A stretch of DNA of 54,341 nucleotides, taken from an uncultured Bacteroidia bacterium. Its GTDB lineage: Bacteria; Bacteroidota; Bacteroidia; Bacteroidales; UBA932. The DNA is taken from contig CACYZM010000013.1 of NCBI GenBank assembly GCA_902778855.1, positions 1-54,341 of the forward strand, read 5' to 3'. The position numbers and the translations under genes are program-made. Below are positions 44,747 to 53,955 of the stretch, one piece after another. Position 1 is the first letter of the stretch. The number at the start of each line of letters is the position of its first letter. The notes below the pieces were generated by a model. The model ran no database searches. It saw only the letters and a program-made list of their open reading frames with translations, and was not told where the DNA came from.

Positions 44747-45883
44747 CTATTTGTTGGCCTCAGGCGTTGTTTGGGAGAAGGCGGCGATGACGGCGCGGAG
44801 GGCGCGGGCGTCATCGCGGGGGCGGATGGTGCCTTCGTCGTTGCCGGACTTGAGGGTGTAGTAGCGGTTGAGGAAGCTGTTGGCGTCGGACCAGATGGTA
44901 TGGATGTAGCCTTGCAGGTGGGCGGCGGTTGCGCGAGCGGACTGCTTGCGGAAGCGGGCCATGTCGCTGATCTGCTGCAGGCAGACATCCGGATTCCGGT
45001 AGCCGCAGGAAGCGACGTTGAAGCCTTTCATCGCGAAATAGACACCGGTCAGGTCGGCCCGTTCGTAGTGCCAGTCGCAGATGAAGACATCTTTCGGGAT
45101 CATGTCGATGGCCGGCCAGGTGTCGTTGTAGCTGGCTTCCCACTCGCCGAGTCCGGTCGTGCGGCCGTCGAGCAGACGGTCGCCCCAGATCATCAGCTGG
45201 CGGCCTTTCTCCGCCAGGTGGTCGTGGATCAGGGTCACTTCGCCGGCGAACAGTTCGGCTTTGTCGTGGTCGTGGCAGCGGGGGCATTCCGCTTCGCCTA
45301 GATAGAACACTTCGTCCATCCCGGCGTGGAAGCCGTCGGCCTCAAAGGCATCGCAGAGTTCATCCACCAAAGCGAAGACGACGTCGTGCACTTCCGGATG
45401 GAGCGGGCAATAGCTTTTGCAGTAGAGGCGGTCGGGATTCGGCCAGGGTTTATAGTTCGCCGTCTTGACGGAAGGAGTCTCGTCGAATTGGGGATATTCC
45501 CGGAGCAGGGCGTGCGTTTTCTCCGCCCAGGACTGATGCCCCAGCAGATTGATCTGTGGCACGACGCGGATGCCGTGCTTCCGGCAGACCGCTACGATCT
45601 TCCTCACATCTTCCCGGGTCAGCGGATTGGGGTCCCGGAGTTCCGGATGCGATTCATAGGCGTAGTTCCAGTCCACCCGCAGGATGAGCAGGTTGAAGTG
45701 GGCCGGAGCCAGCTCTTCTTCCACGAAGGTGAGGAAACGATCCAGCCCGGCGGGCTTGGGCGCTTCGATGGCCAGGCCTCTGACAGGGAGAGACTCGGCG
45801 GCCTCTTCTTCTGCTGCCCGGCAGAAGGAGGGGAAAAGCAGCATCAGGGATACGGTCAGCAGTAAAAAGGACAAATGTTTCAT
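44747..45883 (-). CDS. Secreted GH20-like glycoside hydrolase
   Basis: 378 aa. Signal peptide to about residue 23. A TIM-barrel pattern follows: FNLLILRVDWNYAYES, HGIRVVPQINLLGHQSWAE, and DGFHAGMDEVFYLGE, where Asp-Glu is the catalytic pair expected in family 20 beta-hexosaminidases. No N-terminal GH20b domain and no carbohydrate-binding module, so it is a short, divergent member and the substrate cannot be stated. The gene starts 24 nt downstream of the LysR-type gene on the same strand. Confidence 0.75.
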   Translation of the reverse strand: MKHLSFLLLTVSLMLLFPSFCRAAEEEAAESLPVRGLAIEAPKPAGLDRFLTFVEEELAPAHFNLLILRVDWNYAYESHPELRDPNPLTREDVRKIVAVCRKHGIRVVPQINLLGHQSWAEKTHALLREYPQFDETPSVKTANYKPWPNPDRLYCKSYCPLHPEVHDVVFALVDELCDAFEADGFHAGMDEVFYLGEAECPRCHDHDKAELFAGEVTLIHDHLAEKGRQLMIWGDRLLDGRTTGLGEWEASYNDTWPAIDMIPKDVFICDWHYERADLTGVYFAMKGFNVASCGYRNPDVCLQQISDMARFRKQSARATAAHLQGYIHTIWSDANSFLNRYYTLKSGNDEGTIRPRDDARALRAVIAAFSQTTPEANK

Positions 45884-45907
45884 GGCGACTATGTGTGTTA
45901 ATCAGTT

Positions 45908-46831
45908 TCAAAGCGTCAGGTGACCTCTTCGGATGGCGGTTTCGAGGAGTTCGCCGGGGATGATGTGGCGAACGGCGTCGACAACAGCGTTGAGTTTGGC
46001 TTCATGGATGAAATCTGCCCGGACGACGAGGGAGATGGTCCGCGTCGTGGTCGGGTCGATAATGGGACGGAGACATTTCTGCTGGCTGTACATAATCAGG
46101 TCGGTATGCGTCTCCGGAACGATGGTGATACCGCCGTTATCGTTGACGACCTGGATCAGGATGCCGACCCGGCCGCCTTCGAAGAAGCGTTCATAGGTAA
46201 AATCGCCTCCCTTGAGATCCCGGGGATCGAGCTGCCGCAAGCCGTCACGGATAATCCAGAGGGGCTGGTCCAACAGGGTCTCAGTCCTTATATTCTCCGC
46301 AGAATAGGCCGGATTGTCTGGCGATACATAGGCCAGGAAACGCTCGTGATAAAGCGGGATATCCAGGAAGCCGGTATCTCGGGCCGACCCGGCGATAATG
46401 CCCATATCCACCTCCGCCTTCCGGAGTTTATCCAGCACGGTATCGGTCAGCATCTCTTCCATCTGGAGCGAGATGGACGGATATCGGTCTCCGAAATATT
46501 TGAAAAGGCCGGACACCAGGACGGGAGCGACGGTCGAAATGAGGGCGATCCGGAGCGGGCCGGCGAGCGATTCCTTTTCCGAGCGGGTCATCTGGGTAAT
46601 CTGCTCCACATTGTACAGCACCACCTTTGCCTGGTCGATGACCTTGCGGCCGATTTCCGTCGGTGCCACGGGGTGGGCATCGCGGTTGAAGAGGCGCACG
46701 TCCAGTTCTTCCTCCATTTTCTTGACCATCAGGCTCAAGGTCGACTGGGTGAGGCCGCAGGCCTCGGCCGCCTTGCCGAAACTCCTGTACGTGTCGATGG
46801 CAACGATGTAACGCAGCTGCTGAAGTGTCAT
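45908..46831 (-). CDS. LysR-type regulator, OxyR-like but without the redox cysteine
   Basis: 307 aa from ATG 46831 (MTLQQLRYIVAIDTYRSF). Winged helix at 1-60 with FGKAAEACGLTQSTLSLMVKKMEEEL; effector domain from about 90. Overall closest in pattern to Bacteroidota OxyR. Where OxyR has GHCLRDQ around its peroxide-reactive Cys, this protein reads IIRDGLRQLDPRDL with no Cys, so thiol peroxide sensing is unlikely. It is divergent from trkH across 96 bp that contain two palindromes, suggesting control of trkH and itself. Confidence 0.83.
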   Translation of the reverse strand: MTLQQLRYIVAIDTYRSFGKAAEACGLTQSTLSLMVKKMEEELDVRLFNRDAHPVAPTEIGRKVIDQAKVVLYNVEQITQMTRSEKESLAGPLRIALISTVAPVLVSGLFKYFGDRYPSISLQMEEMLTDTVLDKLRKAEVDMGIIAGSARDTGFLDIPLYHERFLAYVSPDNPAYSAENIRTETLLDQPLWIIRDGLRQLDPRDLKGGDFTYERFFEGGRVGILIQVVNDNGGITIVPETHTDLIMYSQQKCLRPIIDPTTTRTISLVVRADFIHEAKLNAVVDAVRHIIPGELLETAIRRGHLTL

Positions 46832-46841
46832 GGCCCCGCCG

Positions 46842-46856
46842 ATTGATAATATCAAT
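46842..46856. promoter_or_regulatory. Palindromic LysR-type operator 1
   Basis: ATTGATA-A-TATCAAT, perfect 7-bp arms, 11 nt upstream of the regulator's ATG and next to its -7 box, a place suited to autorepression. Confidence 0.55.
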
Positions 46857-46857
46857 G

Positions 46858-46865
46858 CAAATATA
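46858..46865 (-). promoter_or_regulatory. -7 box for the LysR-type gene
   Basis: Minus-strand TATATTTG matches TAnnTTTG; start point would fall inside operator 1. Confidence 0.6.
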
Positions 46866-46871
46866 AAAAAT

Positions 46872-46892
46872 ATTATATTGATTAATGATAAT
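46872..46892. promoter_or_regulatory. Palindromic LysR-type operator 2
   Basis: ATTAT-N11-ATAAT, the T-N11-A geometry of LysR-type sites, overlapping the -33 region of the trkH promoter. Confidence 0.45.
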
Positions 46893-46900
46893 CCGAGCCA

Positions 46901-46908
46901 TAACTTTG
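46901..46908 (+). promoter_or_regulatory. -7 box for trkH
   Basis: TAACTTTG matches TAnnTTTG, 19 nt before the ATG, with a TTG 20 nt upstream (46878-46880) as a partial -33. Confidence 0.65.
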
Positions 46909-46927
46909 CCATCTCAATCGAAACGCG

Positions 46928-48376
46928 ATGAAGTGGACGGTCATCACCTGGTTTATCGGCATCTCGCTGCTACTGGTAGCGGCCCTGATGACCGTGTCCG
47001 GGATCATCGCCCTGTGCATTCCGGGCGACGAGAGCTGGGCCCCGCTTCTGTTCTCGGCGACCATTACCGGCTCCGCCGGTGTATTCCCCCTCATTTTCGT
47101 GAGAAAAGGGCAACATCGGCTCTCTTTCCGCGAAGGGAACTGCATCGTCGTGCTGGCCTGGATCCTGGCGTGCATCTTCGGGATGATCCCCTTCCTGCTT
47201 TATGGCGGAGAATTCACGCCGGTCAACGCCCTCTTCGAGAGCATCTCCGGCTTCACGACCACCGGCGCCTCCATTCTGAACGATATCGAAGCGCTCCCGA
47301 AAGGACTCCTGTTCTGGCGCATCTCCACAGCCTGGGTGGGCGGCATCGGCATCGTCACCCTGTTCTCGATGCTGACCGGACGGGCCGATAAATCGACGCT
47401 TTCCAAGGCCGAAATCTCGAGCATCGCCCGGGAATCCTTCGCCGGCGGAAGGAGCGTCAGCTTCGCCAACCGGATGCTGATCACCTATCTCGCCCTCACG
47501 GTCGTCTCTTTCCTGTCGCTGAAACTGACGGGATTGGGCTGGTTCGACGCGGCCACCCACGCGATGTCCGCCTGCAGCACCTGCGGGTTCTCCACCCGGA
47601 ATGCCAGCGTGGCCTTCTTCGACAACCCGGCCGCAGAATTCGTCATGACCCTGACCATGCTCGCCGCCGGCATCCACTTCGGCATCCTGTTCCTCGCGAT
47701 CCTGCGGGGCAAACCCGAATACTTCTGGAAATCCGAAACCATCAAGGTATTCCTGGCCCTGGTCGGCCTGGCCATCCTCGTCGTCACCGCGGACCTGCTG
47801 ATCAACGGACACTACCCTTCTTTCGGCTCGGCGCTGCGGGATGCATCCTTCCAAGTGGCTTCCATCTCCACCACCACCGGATTCGCCACCCAAGACACGA
47901 CGCTCTGGCCGCCGCTCAGCATGTCGGTGCTGATCATCTGCTCGCTCATCTGCGGCTGCTCCGGCTCCACGTCCGGCGGCATCAAGGTCGACCGGGCCAT
48001 CGTGGCCATCAAGGGCCTCCAGCGGAAAGTGAAACTGACCGTTTCGCCCAACGCCGTGACGAGCGTCCGCGTGGACGGCAAGACCAAATCGGTCGAACAG
48101 GTCAGCGACGCTTTCGGCTATATCTTCTGCTACCTGCTCATCGTGGTGGCGTTCGCCACGCTGAACAACGCCATGGGCCTGGACTTCACCACCGGCGTCA
48201 CCGCCTCAGTCGCCTGCATCGGCAACGTCGGCCCGGGATTCGGCGACGTTGGCTCGATGTGCAATTACGCCACATTCCCGCCGCTCCTCAAAATATCCAG
48301 CATGCTGGAAATGATGATCGGCCGTCTGGAAATCTTCCCGGTCCTCTATTTGGTACGCTCCATCCGGAGGAAGTGA
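46928..48376 (+). CDS. trkH: Trk-type potassium uptake membrane subunit
   Basis: 482 aa. Potassium-translocating subunit with four pore-loop repeats; selectivity-filter segments are visible as FTTTGAS, CSTCGFS, STTTGFA and GNVGPGF. About ten membrane helices. No TrkA/KtrA regulatory partner lies next to it, so that must be elsewhere. It is divergent from an OxyR-like LysR regulator. It ends 5 nt before the convergent barrel gene with no clear terminator between. Confidence 0.92.
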   Translation: MKWTVITWFIGISLLLVAALMTVSGIIALCIPGDESWAPLLFSATITGSAGVFPLIFVRKGQHRLSFREGNCIVVLAWILACIFGMIPFLLYGGEFTPVNALFESISGFTTTGASILNDIEALPKGLLFWRISTAWVGGIGIVTLFSMLTGRADKSTLSKAEISSIARESFAGGRSVSFANRMLITYLALTVVSFLSLKLTGLGWFDAATHAMSACSTCGFSTRNASVAFFDNPAAEFVMTLTMLAAGIHFGILFLAILRGKPEYFWKSETIKVFLALVGLAILVVTADLLINGHYPSFGSALRDASFQVASISTTTGFATQDTTLWPPLSMSVLIICSLICGCSGSTSGGIKVDRAIVAIKGLQRKVKLTVSPNAVTSVRVDGKTKSVEQVSDAFGYIFCYLLIVVAFATLNNAMGLDFTTGVTASVACIGNVGPGFGDVGSMCNYATFPPLLKISSMLEMMIGRLEIFPVLYLVRSIRRK

Positions 48377-48381
48377 CCGGG

Positions 48382-51300
48382 CTATCGCAGCAGATAATTC
48401 GAATTCATCCGGTCCAGGTCGCGGCGGAGGCCTTCGGCATTGCGGCTCTTGGCGGCGTTGAGCTTGCCGAAATTCCATTTCACGGAGAAGATGAAACTGC
48501 GGCCGGTCTGGTTATGCATCGAATCTTCCACATAGTTGGCTGTCACGACGTGACCCGTCGAGCGCGACTGATTGAGGATGTCGTAGATGCTGAAGCGGAG
48601 CGCCCAGGCCTTGATGTTCTTGGTCAGGCTGAAATCCCAATTCAGGTACGGCTCATTGTAGCCCTGCGGGAAGCCGGCGAAGAAGTAATAGCGGGCACTG
48701 GTGTTCAGCTCAAAGCCGTGTTTCGTGGTCCAGTCGAAAGAGCCGTTTACCGTGCTGGTCCACGTCCGCGTGTCGGCATCGCTGTCCAGCGAGTAGCGGG
48801 ATGAATGCATGGAAGTGGAAGCACCGGCGCTTGCCGTGACCTGGTCGCCCCGGTAGCGCAATGACATCGAAGGAGCCAGCCGCAACGTGTGCGTCAGGCT
48901 CTCGCTGAAACCGCTTGCACCGGAATAGAACGTTTCTCCCCGTTCATCCGAGCCCCAGAACCCGGCCATGAAAGCGTTATAGTCGAAGGCGTCGATGTCG
49001 AGCGGATCGAGGCGCCGCACATTCTGGAAACTGACCGAACGGGTGTACATCGTCATCAGGTTGATGGTCGTGGTCAGGCGCTTATCGGCCGTCAACGGCG
49101 TATTGAAGAACGAGAAGACCGACGCGTTCAAAGCCGGCTTGGCCGCATTGACAGGAATGCTGTAGTGCACGCCGTCCGCATCGAACCAGCTGGCTGACAC
49201 GGAACTGCGCAAAGTCATTCCGCCACTGAAGGACAACGAGAGCGACCGTTGCGCCGCGGCGTTGTTTGCGTTGATGCTGAAACTGGCATTGTGCCGGAAC
49301 GAAGGCTGCAGGTAGATGTTGCCGAGCGACAGTCTCGTGGGGACAGAGAGGTTGAGCCGGGGAAGCATATTGGTGACCGAAGGCTGCAAGGTATTTCCGT
49401 TGTAGAAGATGAAGAAATTGGCCTGTTGCCCTTTCCGCCAGCGCAGCTGGAGGTAAGGATTCCAGTCGATAATCCACTCCCCGATGTCGCTCTGTGTCGT
49501 GATTCCCCGTGAAACGGAAGTCATTTCATTGAGCGATTCCTGCAGATTCGCGCCAAACTGAACGGAGGTAAAGCCCTTTTGGTACTGCAGTTGGACAAGT
49601 TCGCGGAAGAACACATAGCGGCTCTCCGAAGAAGTGGAATAATAGGCATTGGGCGTGCGGTAATCCCCCTTGTCGACTACGGAAGCGTCGAAATGGGCGG
49701 CACCGGACGTCCGGCCGAAAGCATCTTTTACGTTTTTGCGCCAGGTAATGCTGCCGATCGCCTGGGCAGACAGCGCCCAATTTGCAGAAAGGGGTTCGAC
49801 GTAGGTGAAGTTGAGACTTCCGCGCCCGTTCCGGTTGTCGGTATCATAGAAGAGGTCCTTTACTTCTGCCACATCTGCGCCACGGAACTGCGTTTCGGAA
49901 TACTCACGGCTGTCCGCATCATAGTCTGTGTAGGAAAACTGTCCGTTGAGGGTGAGACTGCGACGTTTGTTGCCACCCAGATTGCGGAATCCCAGTTCGA
50001 CAGAAGAACTGTAGTCGGCCTCGTGAGACAGGGAAAACGTGCTGGAAGAAGAACTGTTGAGGAATTCCCCGCCCGACTCCTGCGCACGGTTATCGTTGTA
50101 CGCTTCCCGCTGACCCCGCGTGTAGGTAAAACGGGGCCGGAAGGTAAAGAGGATCTTTTTGCGGTCGGTGTTCTTCAGTTCGAGATTGGCCTGCAGCGAG
50201 TGGTCGTTTGTGAAAGTCTTGGTCTCCGTATCCGAAAGGTTGTCGTTTCCCCCGGGCACGAAGGTCGTACGGGAGGCTTTGCGCCGGTTGTCCACGAAAC
50301 CGTGGTTGAACTGGGCGGAAGCCGAGGTTTCCAGGCCTTTGAGCCGGGTGGTATTGTAATTCACGCCAGCCTGCTCCTGCGTCGTGAGGCCGGTGCCCAT
50401 CGAAGCGGAAGCGCCCTCTTCCGAAAAGAAGACCACGACGCCACCGCCGCCGATCGGCGAGTTTCCGGCATTGCCCACGAGGGTCAGCTGGTCTTTTTCC
50501 GTATAACCCGACACCAGGACGCTGCCGGCGTAGAGGAGGCCGCGGTCGTCAATCATTTCGGCCGCCCGGTCTCCGGCCAGCGTGCTGCCCAGCCCCGCTT
50601 CCGCGTTGCCGAACCAGCCTTCCTTGAACTCCTGCTTGAACTCCAGGTCCATCACTTTCTCGCGGTTTTCCGCCACGCCTGTGAACTCTTCGGCATCGGT
50701 CTTCTTGTCGATGACCTTCACCTTGTCCACCACCTTGGCGGGCAGATTCTTCAAAGCCATTTTCGGGTCATCGGAGAAGAAGGTCTTACCGCCCACCGTA
50801 ATGCGCGGGATCGTTTCGCCATTATACTTGATGGTGCCGTCGTCCGACACTTCCATGCCGGGCATACGTTTGAGCAGGTCTTCCAGGACGGCATTCTGCC
50901 CGAGCTGGAACGAGGCGGCGTTGAAGATCACGGTATCCTGCTTGATCTCGATGGGATTTCCGATGGCCGTGATGCGCGCGGCATCGAGCAGCTCCGTATC
51001 TTCCGCCAGGGAAACCGTGCCCAGGTCGACTTCCCGCTTGTTCCAGGAAAAGCCAAAATACTGCTCTGCCTGGTAGCTCTTGTAGCCCAGTAACTCTACA
51101 AAGACATTGTAAGTACCAAGCGTGACCTTTTTGATCTGGGCCACACCCAGCGTATCGGTCACCGTGAAGTTCGTAATCAGCGTATCGTTCTTGGCCGTCA
51201 GATAAACCGACGCGTACGGAATGGGCGCCTGCGTCTTCTCCTCAACCACCTTGAGCTTCACCGTGCCCACGTTGGGGCCGTCGAAGCCACCGCGGCCCGA

Positions 51301-51399
51301 CACGACAATCACCTGTGCCGTCGCCGGTTGCCAGGCCGCCAGCGCGACTATCAACGCGAGGGCCGTCAGGCCCGCAAATCGTATGTTCTTCCAATTCAT
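48382..51399 (-). CDS. TonB-dependent-receptor-like outer membrane barrel protein
   Basis: About 1005 aa from ATG 51399 (MNWKNIRFAGL, signal peptide ending PATAQ); ATG 51414 is an alternative. A carboxypeptidase-regulatory-like beta-sandwich (residues ~45-120, APIPYASVYLTAKNDTLI), a plug-like region (NPIEIKQDTVIFNAASF, LLKRMPGMEVSDDG) and a long barrel to KWNFGKLNAAKSRN. No SusD partner is adjacent, so not a SusCD pair. It is the intact paralogue of the broken gene at 38925-41821. It lies 39 nt downstream of the thioredoxin-like gene, so it may belong to the same operon. Confidence 0.85.
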   Translation of the reverse strand: MNWKNIRFAGLTALALIVALAAWQPATAQVIVVSGRGGFDGPNVGTVKLKVVEEKTQAPIPYASVYLTAKNDTLITNFTVTDTLGVAQIKKVTLGTYNVFVELLGYKSYQAEQYFGFSWNKREVDLGTVSLAEDTELLDAARITAIGNPIEIKQDTVIFNAASFQLGQNAVLEDLLKRMPGMEVSDDGTIKYNGETIPRITVGGKTFFSDDPKMALKNLPAKVVDKVKVIDKKTDAEEFTGVAENREKVMDLEFKQEFKEGWFGNAEAGLGSTLAGDRAAEMIDDRGLLYAGSVLVSGYTEKDQLTLVGNAGNSPIGGGGVVVFFSEEGASASMGTGLTTQEQAGVNYNTTRLKGLETSASAQFNHGFVDNRRKASRTTFVPGGNDNLSDTETKTFTNDHSLQANLELKNTDRKKILFTFRPRFTYTRGQREAYNDNRAQESGGEFLNSSSSSTFSLSHEADYSSSVELGFRNLGGNKRRSLTLNGQFSYTDYDADSREYSETQFRGADVAEVKDLFYDTDNRNGRGSLNFTYVEPLSANWALSAQAIGSITWRKNVKDAFGRTSGAAHFDASVVDKGDYRTPNAYYSTSSESRYVFFRELVQLQYQKGFTSVQFGANLQESLNEMTSVSRGITTQSDIGEWIIDWNPYLQLRWRKGQQANFFIFYNGNTLQPSVTNMLPRLNLSVPTRLSLGNIYLQPSFRHNASFSINANNAAAQRSLSLSFSGGMTLRSSVSASWFDADGVHYSIPVNAAKPALNASVFSFFNTPLTADKRLTTTINLMTMYTRSVSFQNVRRLDPLDIDAFDYNAFMAGFWGSDERGETFYSGASGFSESLTHTLRLAPSMSLRYRGDQVTASAGASTSMHSSRYSLDSDADTRTWTSTVNGSFDWTTKHGFELNTSARYYFFAGFPQGYNEPYLNWDFSLTKNIKAWALRFSIYDILNQSRSTGHVVTANYVEDSMHNQTGRSFIFSVKWNFGKLNAAKSRNAEGLRRDLDRMNSNYLLR

Positions 51400-51423
51400 A
51401 TCTTTTAGTCGCATATTGTCCCC

Positions 51424-51431
51424 AAAAGTTA
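51424..51431 (-). promoter_or_regulatory. Possible -7 box for the barrel gene
   Basis: Minus-strand TAACTTTT, one mismatch from TAnnTTTG, 9 nt before ATG 51414 or 24 nt before ATG 51399. If real it gives the gene its own promoter. Confidence 0.35.
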
Positions 51432-51438
51432 AAGTCTC

Positions 51439-52275
51439 CTACTCTTCCGGCCAGTTTTCGCCCCATTCGGGAGAAAGGCCGGTGTAGGCGACGAACAGTT
51501 CGGGCTGGAATCCGCCGATGATGCGGCGGATGCGACCCTGCCGGTCGGTATAATAATAAGTCGGAATCCCGCGGATACCCATTTTCTTGTCGAGCGGTCC
51601 CTCCTTCCCCTGCAAATCCGAGATCAGCAGATAGGGTTCCAGCTGAAAAGCTTTGACCCGCTTCTGGAAGTCGGCCATGTTTTCCGCATAGACATACGCC
51701 ACGACGGCCAGGCTGTCACGGTCGGTGGCGGCGAGCAGGTCCTTGAACCAGAAGTGCGTGCTCCGCTTGATCCAGCCCCAACCCTCATAGATGAGCAGGA
51801 CGCGCTTGCCATCGGTGACCGACCAGTCGAAGGGCTTGCCGTCGATACCGACGCCCTCGAAATGCGGCAGCGGGTCGCCCACCTCCGGGGTTTTCTTTTC
51901 AATATGCTTACGGAGTGCCTGGCCCAGCTTTGTCTTCTGCATGCCGGGATTCAGTGATTCGTAGACCTGGCGCAGGTCTTGCCGGGACACGTGGTCGGCG
52001 CTGCGGGTCACCTTATCGAGGGCACTGGGTGCCGTGGCGGCGTGCAGGAGAGCCAGCCGGATCCGCTCCTGTTCGAGGGCAATGAGCCGTCGGTTCTCCT
52101 CCTGTTTGGTCACGAGCGGCGAATAGATGGCTACCTGCTTGTCGCGAAAGAGTTCTTCGGCCGCCACATATTCGTCTTCCGTAGAATGGACCTCGACCGG
52201 TTCTTTCCGGCACGCAGCAACCGCAAGCAGGAGCATCAGGCTGATGAAAAGCAAGCGTGGTTTCATGGGATTCAT
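51439..52275 (-). CDS. Thioredoxin-fold lipoprotein lacking the CxxC motif
   Basis: 278 aa. Lipoprotein signal (LLAVAAC-RK), a helical region to ~130, then a TlpA/AhpC-like fold: VGDPLPHFEGVGIDGKPFDWSV, the strand VLLIYEGWGW, and IRGIPTYYYTDRQGRI with the cis-Pro loop. Where the active-site WCxxC should follow, the sequence reads GWGWIKRS, with no Cys. It is thus a redox-dead thioredoxin-like protein, perhaps a binding or scaffold subunit. Its ATG overlaps the stop of the M56 gene (TAATG). Confidence 0.8.
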   Translation of the reverse strand: MNPMKPRLLFISLMLLLAVAACRKEPVEVHSTEDEYVAAEELFRDKQVAIYSPLVTKQEENRRLIALEQERIRLALLHAATAPSALDKVTRSADHVSRQDLRQVYESLNPGMQKTKLGQALRKHIEKKTPEVGDPLPHFEGVGIDGKPFDWSVTDGKRVLLIYEGWGWIKRSTHFWFKDLLAATDRDSLAVVAYVYAENMADFQKRVKAFQLEPYLLISDLQGKEGPLDKKMGIRGIPTYYYTDRQGRIRRIIGGFQPELFVAYTGLSPEWGENWPEE

Positions 52276-53588
52276 TAATGTTTCGATCGGATTACGTTGA
52301 GCAGCACCACGCCGTTGCGGGCTTTCTCACCAAATATGGTCATGGCTTCTTCGCCGTGGATATAGGCATACCACTTCCAATTCCACCGTCCTGAACCAAG
52401 CTCCATACGGCGCTGGTATGGGAACTCTACGCCATTGACAAGCATCAGCGGGAATTGGTCGGGATCGCTCACATTGAAACCGGGAATCAGTTGAAAATGC
52501 ACCCGCCCCGATTCATCGGACTCTTCGGGGCGGGACTTCATGCTTATCAAGCCCATGGGGACGGGACGGCCAAAAGCCCGGGCAATTTCTTCGGGGCCAA
52601 GGACGGAAAAATCGCCGATCTGCTCCCGGCGAGTCGAGAAATCATTCCAGGAGACGGATTCGTTGTCCAGAAGGAGAATCGGCTGGTGTCCCAGCGAGAA
52701 ACCGTCGATCTGCACCCGGGCATTGGCTAGCAGCATCATCCCCAGCAGCGGCGCACAAGCCAGCAAGCGCCAGGCCTGCGCCTTTTTGGCAGCAGGACGC
52801 GACATCATCCGGACGCGGTCTTTTAAAACACTGTCACTAAAGCTATTGGCAATGGTATAACCCCGCTGTGCCGCGGCTTTCTGTACCAGCAGGAACAAAT
52901 AGCCTTTCCGATCGGCACCCCGCTCGAGAACCGCAGCATCAGCCTGGAACTCGTGGACAGCGCAAAGGTCTTCCCGGAGCATCCAGATGAAAGGATTGAA
53001 CCACTGCAGGGCGGCGGCGAAGTCCACCAGCAACAGGTCGCGGGAATGACGGAGCCGAACGTGCGCACTTTCGTGATCGAGGATCTCCCGCCGGCCGGAC
53101 TGCCAGTCGGCGCGAGAAATGACGATGTTCCGCATCCAGCTGAACGCGATGATGTCGTGGTCGACGACATAAACGCGGATGCCGCCCTCTTGGGAGACCG
53201 GCTCCCCACTGCGCAGAATCCGCCGCACGTGACAGATTGAACGGAGCAGACGCCCCAGTACCCAGCATACGCCGACCAGATAGACCAACGCCACCAGGTT
53301 CAGCCAGAGAGCCGGTTTGACAACGGGCGCGGACAGGCTCAGCACGTCGGTCAGCAGCGGCTGGCTGGCCGCCATCAGGTCGGTCACCTGCGTCACTTCG
53401 GCCAGTGTCCGGCCACGATGGAAGGTAATCACGGCGAACGGCAGCACAAAGCTGGCGGCAGTGGCGCCCAGCAACACCGCCCGATTCAGCCGCAACAACG
53501 TTCCGTCGCGCAGCGCCACCCGGTAGAACAGGTAGAAGACGGCCAGCGCGAGGGAAGCCTTCAGCAGATATAAAAGGAAAGGCATCAT
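52275..53588 (-). CDS. M56 (BlaR1-type) membrane metallopeptidase
   Basis: 437 aa. Membrane helices at the N-terminus (residues 3-20, 37-55, 95-112) and near 275. Between them lies the cytoplasmic zinc peptidase domain with ILDHESAHVRLRHSRD (HExxH). The C-terminal tail (about 330-437) lies outside the membrane and ends GEEAMTIFGEKARNGVVLLNV, the plug-like motif seen in Bacteroidota M56 proteins. It lacks a beta-lactam-binding domain, so the signal is not a beta-lactam. It lies 10 nt after the BlaI-type repressor gene, its likely substrate. Confidence 0.88.
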   Translation of the reverse strand: MMPFLLYLLKASLALAVFYLFYRVALRDGTLLRLNRAVLLGATAASFVLPFAVITFHRGRTLAEVTQVTDLMAASQPLLTDVLSLSAPVVKPALWLNLVALVYLVGVCWVLGRLLRSICHVRRILRSGEPVSQEGGIRVYVVDHDIIAFSWMRNIVISRADWQSGRREILDHESAHVRLRHSRDLLLVDFAAALQWFNPFIWMLREDLCAVHEFQADAAVLERGADRKGYLFLLVQKAAAQRGYTIANSFSDSVLKDRVRMMSRPAAKKAQAWRLLACAPLLGMMLLANARVQIDGFSLGHQPILLLDNESVSWNDFSTRREQIGDFSVLGPEEIARAFGRPVPMGLISMKSRPEESDESGRVHFQLIPGFNVSDPDQFPLMLVNGVEFPYQRRMELGSGRWNWKWYAYIHGEEAMTIFGEKARNGVVLLNVIRSKH

Positions 53589-53598
53589 CGGCGTGCGC

Positions 53599-53955
53599 TC
53601 ATTGTTTTTCGATCTCGCGGATCAGTTCTTTCAGATCCTCGACGGAAATCTTCTCATCCTTGACCAGGGCCGATACGGCCTGCAGGTAGGAATTGCCGAA
53701 AAACTTGTCCACGACATTGGTCAGCGTGGCCTCGCGGTATTCATCCTGCGAGACGGCCGCTTGATAGCGGTACGTCGGCCCGAAGGCCTCGTGGCTCAGG
53801 AACCCGTCGGCCTCCAGGGTCCGCACCTGCGTCGACAATGTATTGAAATGCGGTTTGGGATCGGGATAGGATTCCCGAAGTTCCCGGACGAACAAAGCCC
53901 CGTGTTCCCAGAACCGGCTCATGATCGCCTCTTCTTTTTTAGTCAACCTTCGCAT
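53599..53955 (-). CDS. BlaI/MecI-family repressor
   Basis: 118 aa, the normal size. Winged-helix DNA-binding N-terminus (LTKKEEAIMSRFWEHGALFVRELRE; NTLSTQVRTLEADGFLSHE) and a C-terminal dimerisation region. In the classical pathway the paired M56 protease triggers cleavage of this repressor. Its start overlaps the end of the upstream thioredoxin gene by 17 nt. Confidence 0.92.
   Translation of the reverse strand: MRRLTKKEEAIMSRFWEHGALFVRELRESYPDPKPHFNTLSTQVRTLEADGFLSHEAFGPTYRYQAAVSQDEYREATLTNVVDKFFGNSYLQAVSALVKDEKISVEDLKELIREIEKQ

Noticed and set aside
52275-53955. Beta-lactam resistance regulator (BlaR1/BlaI)
   Set aside because: The M56 protein has no penicillin-binding sensor domain and no beta-lactamase gene is present in the window.
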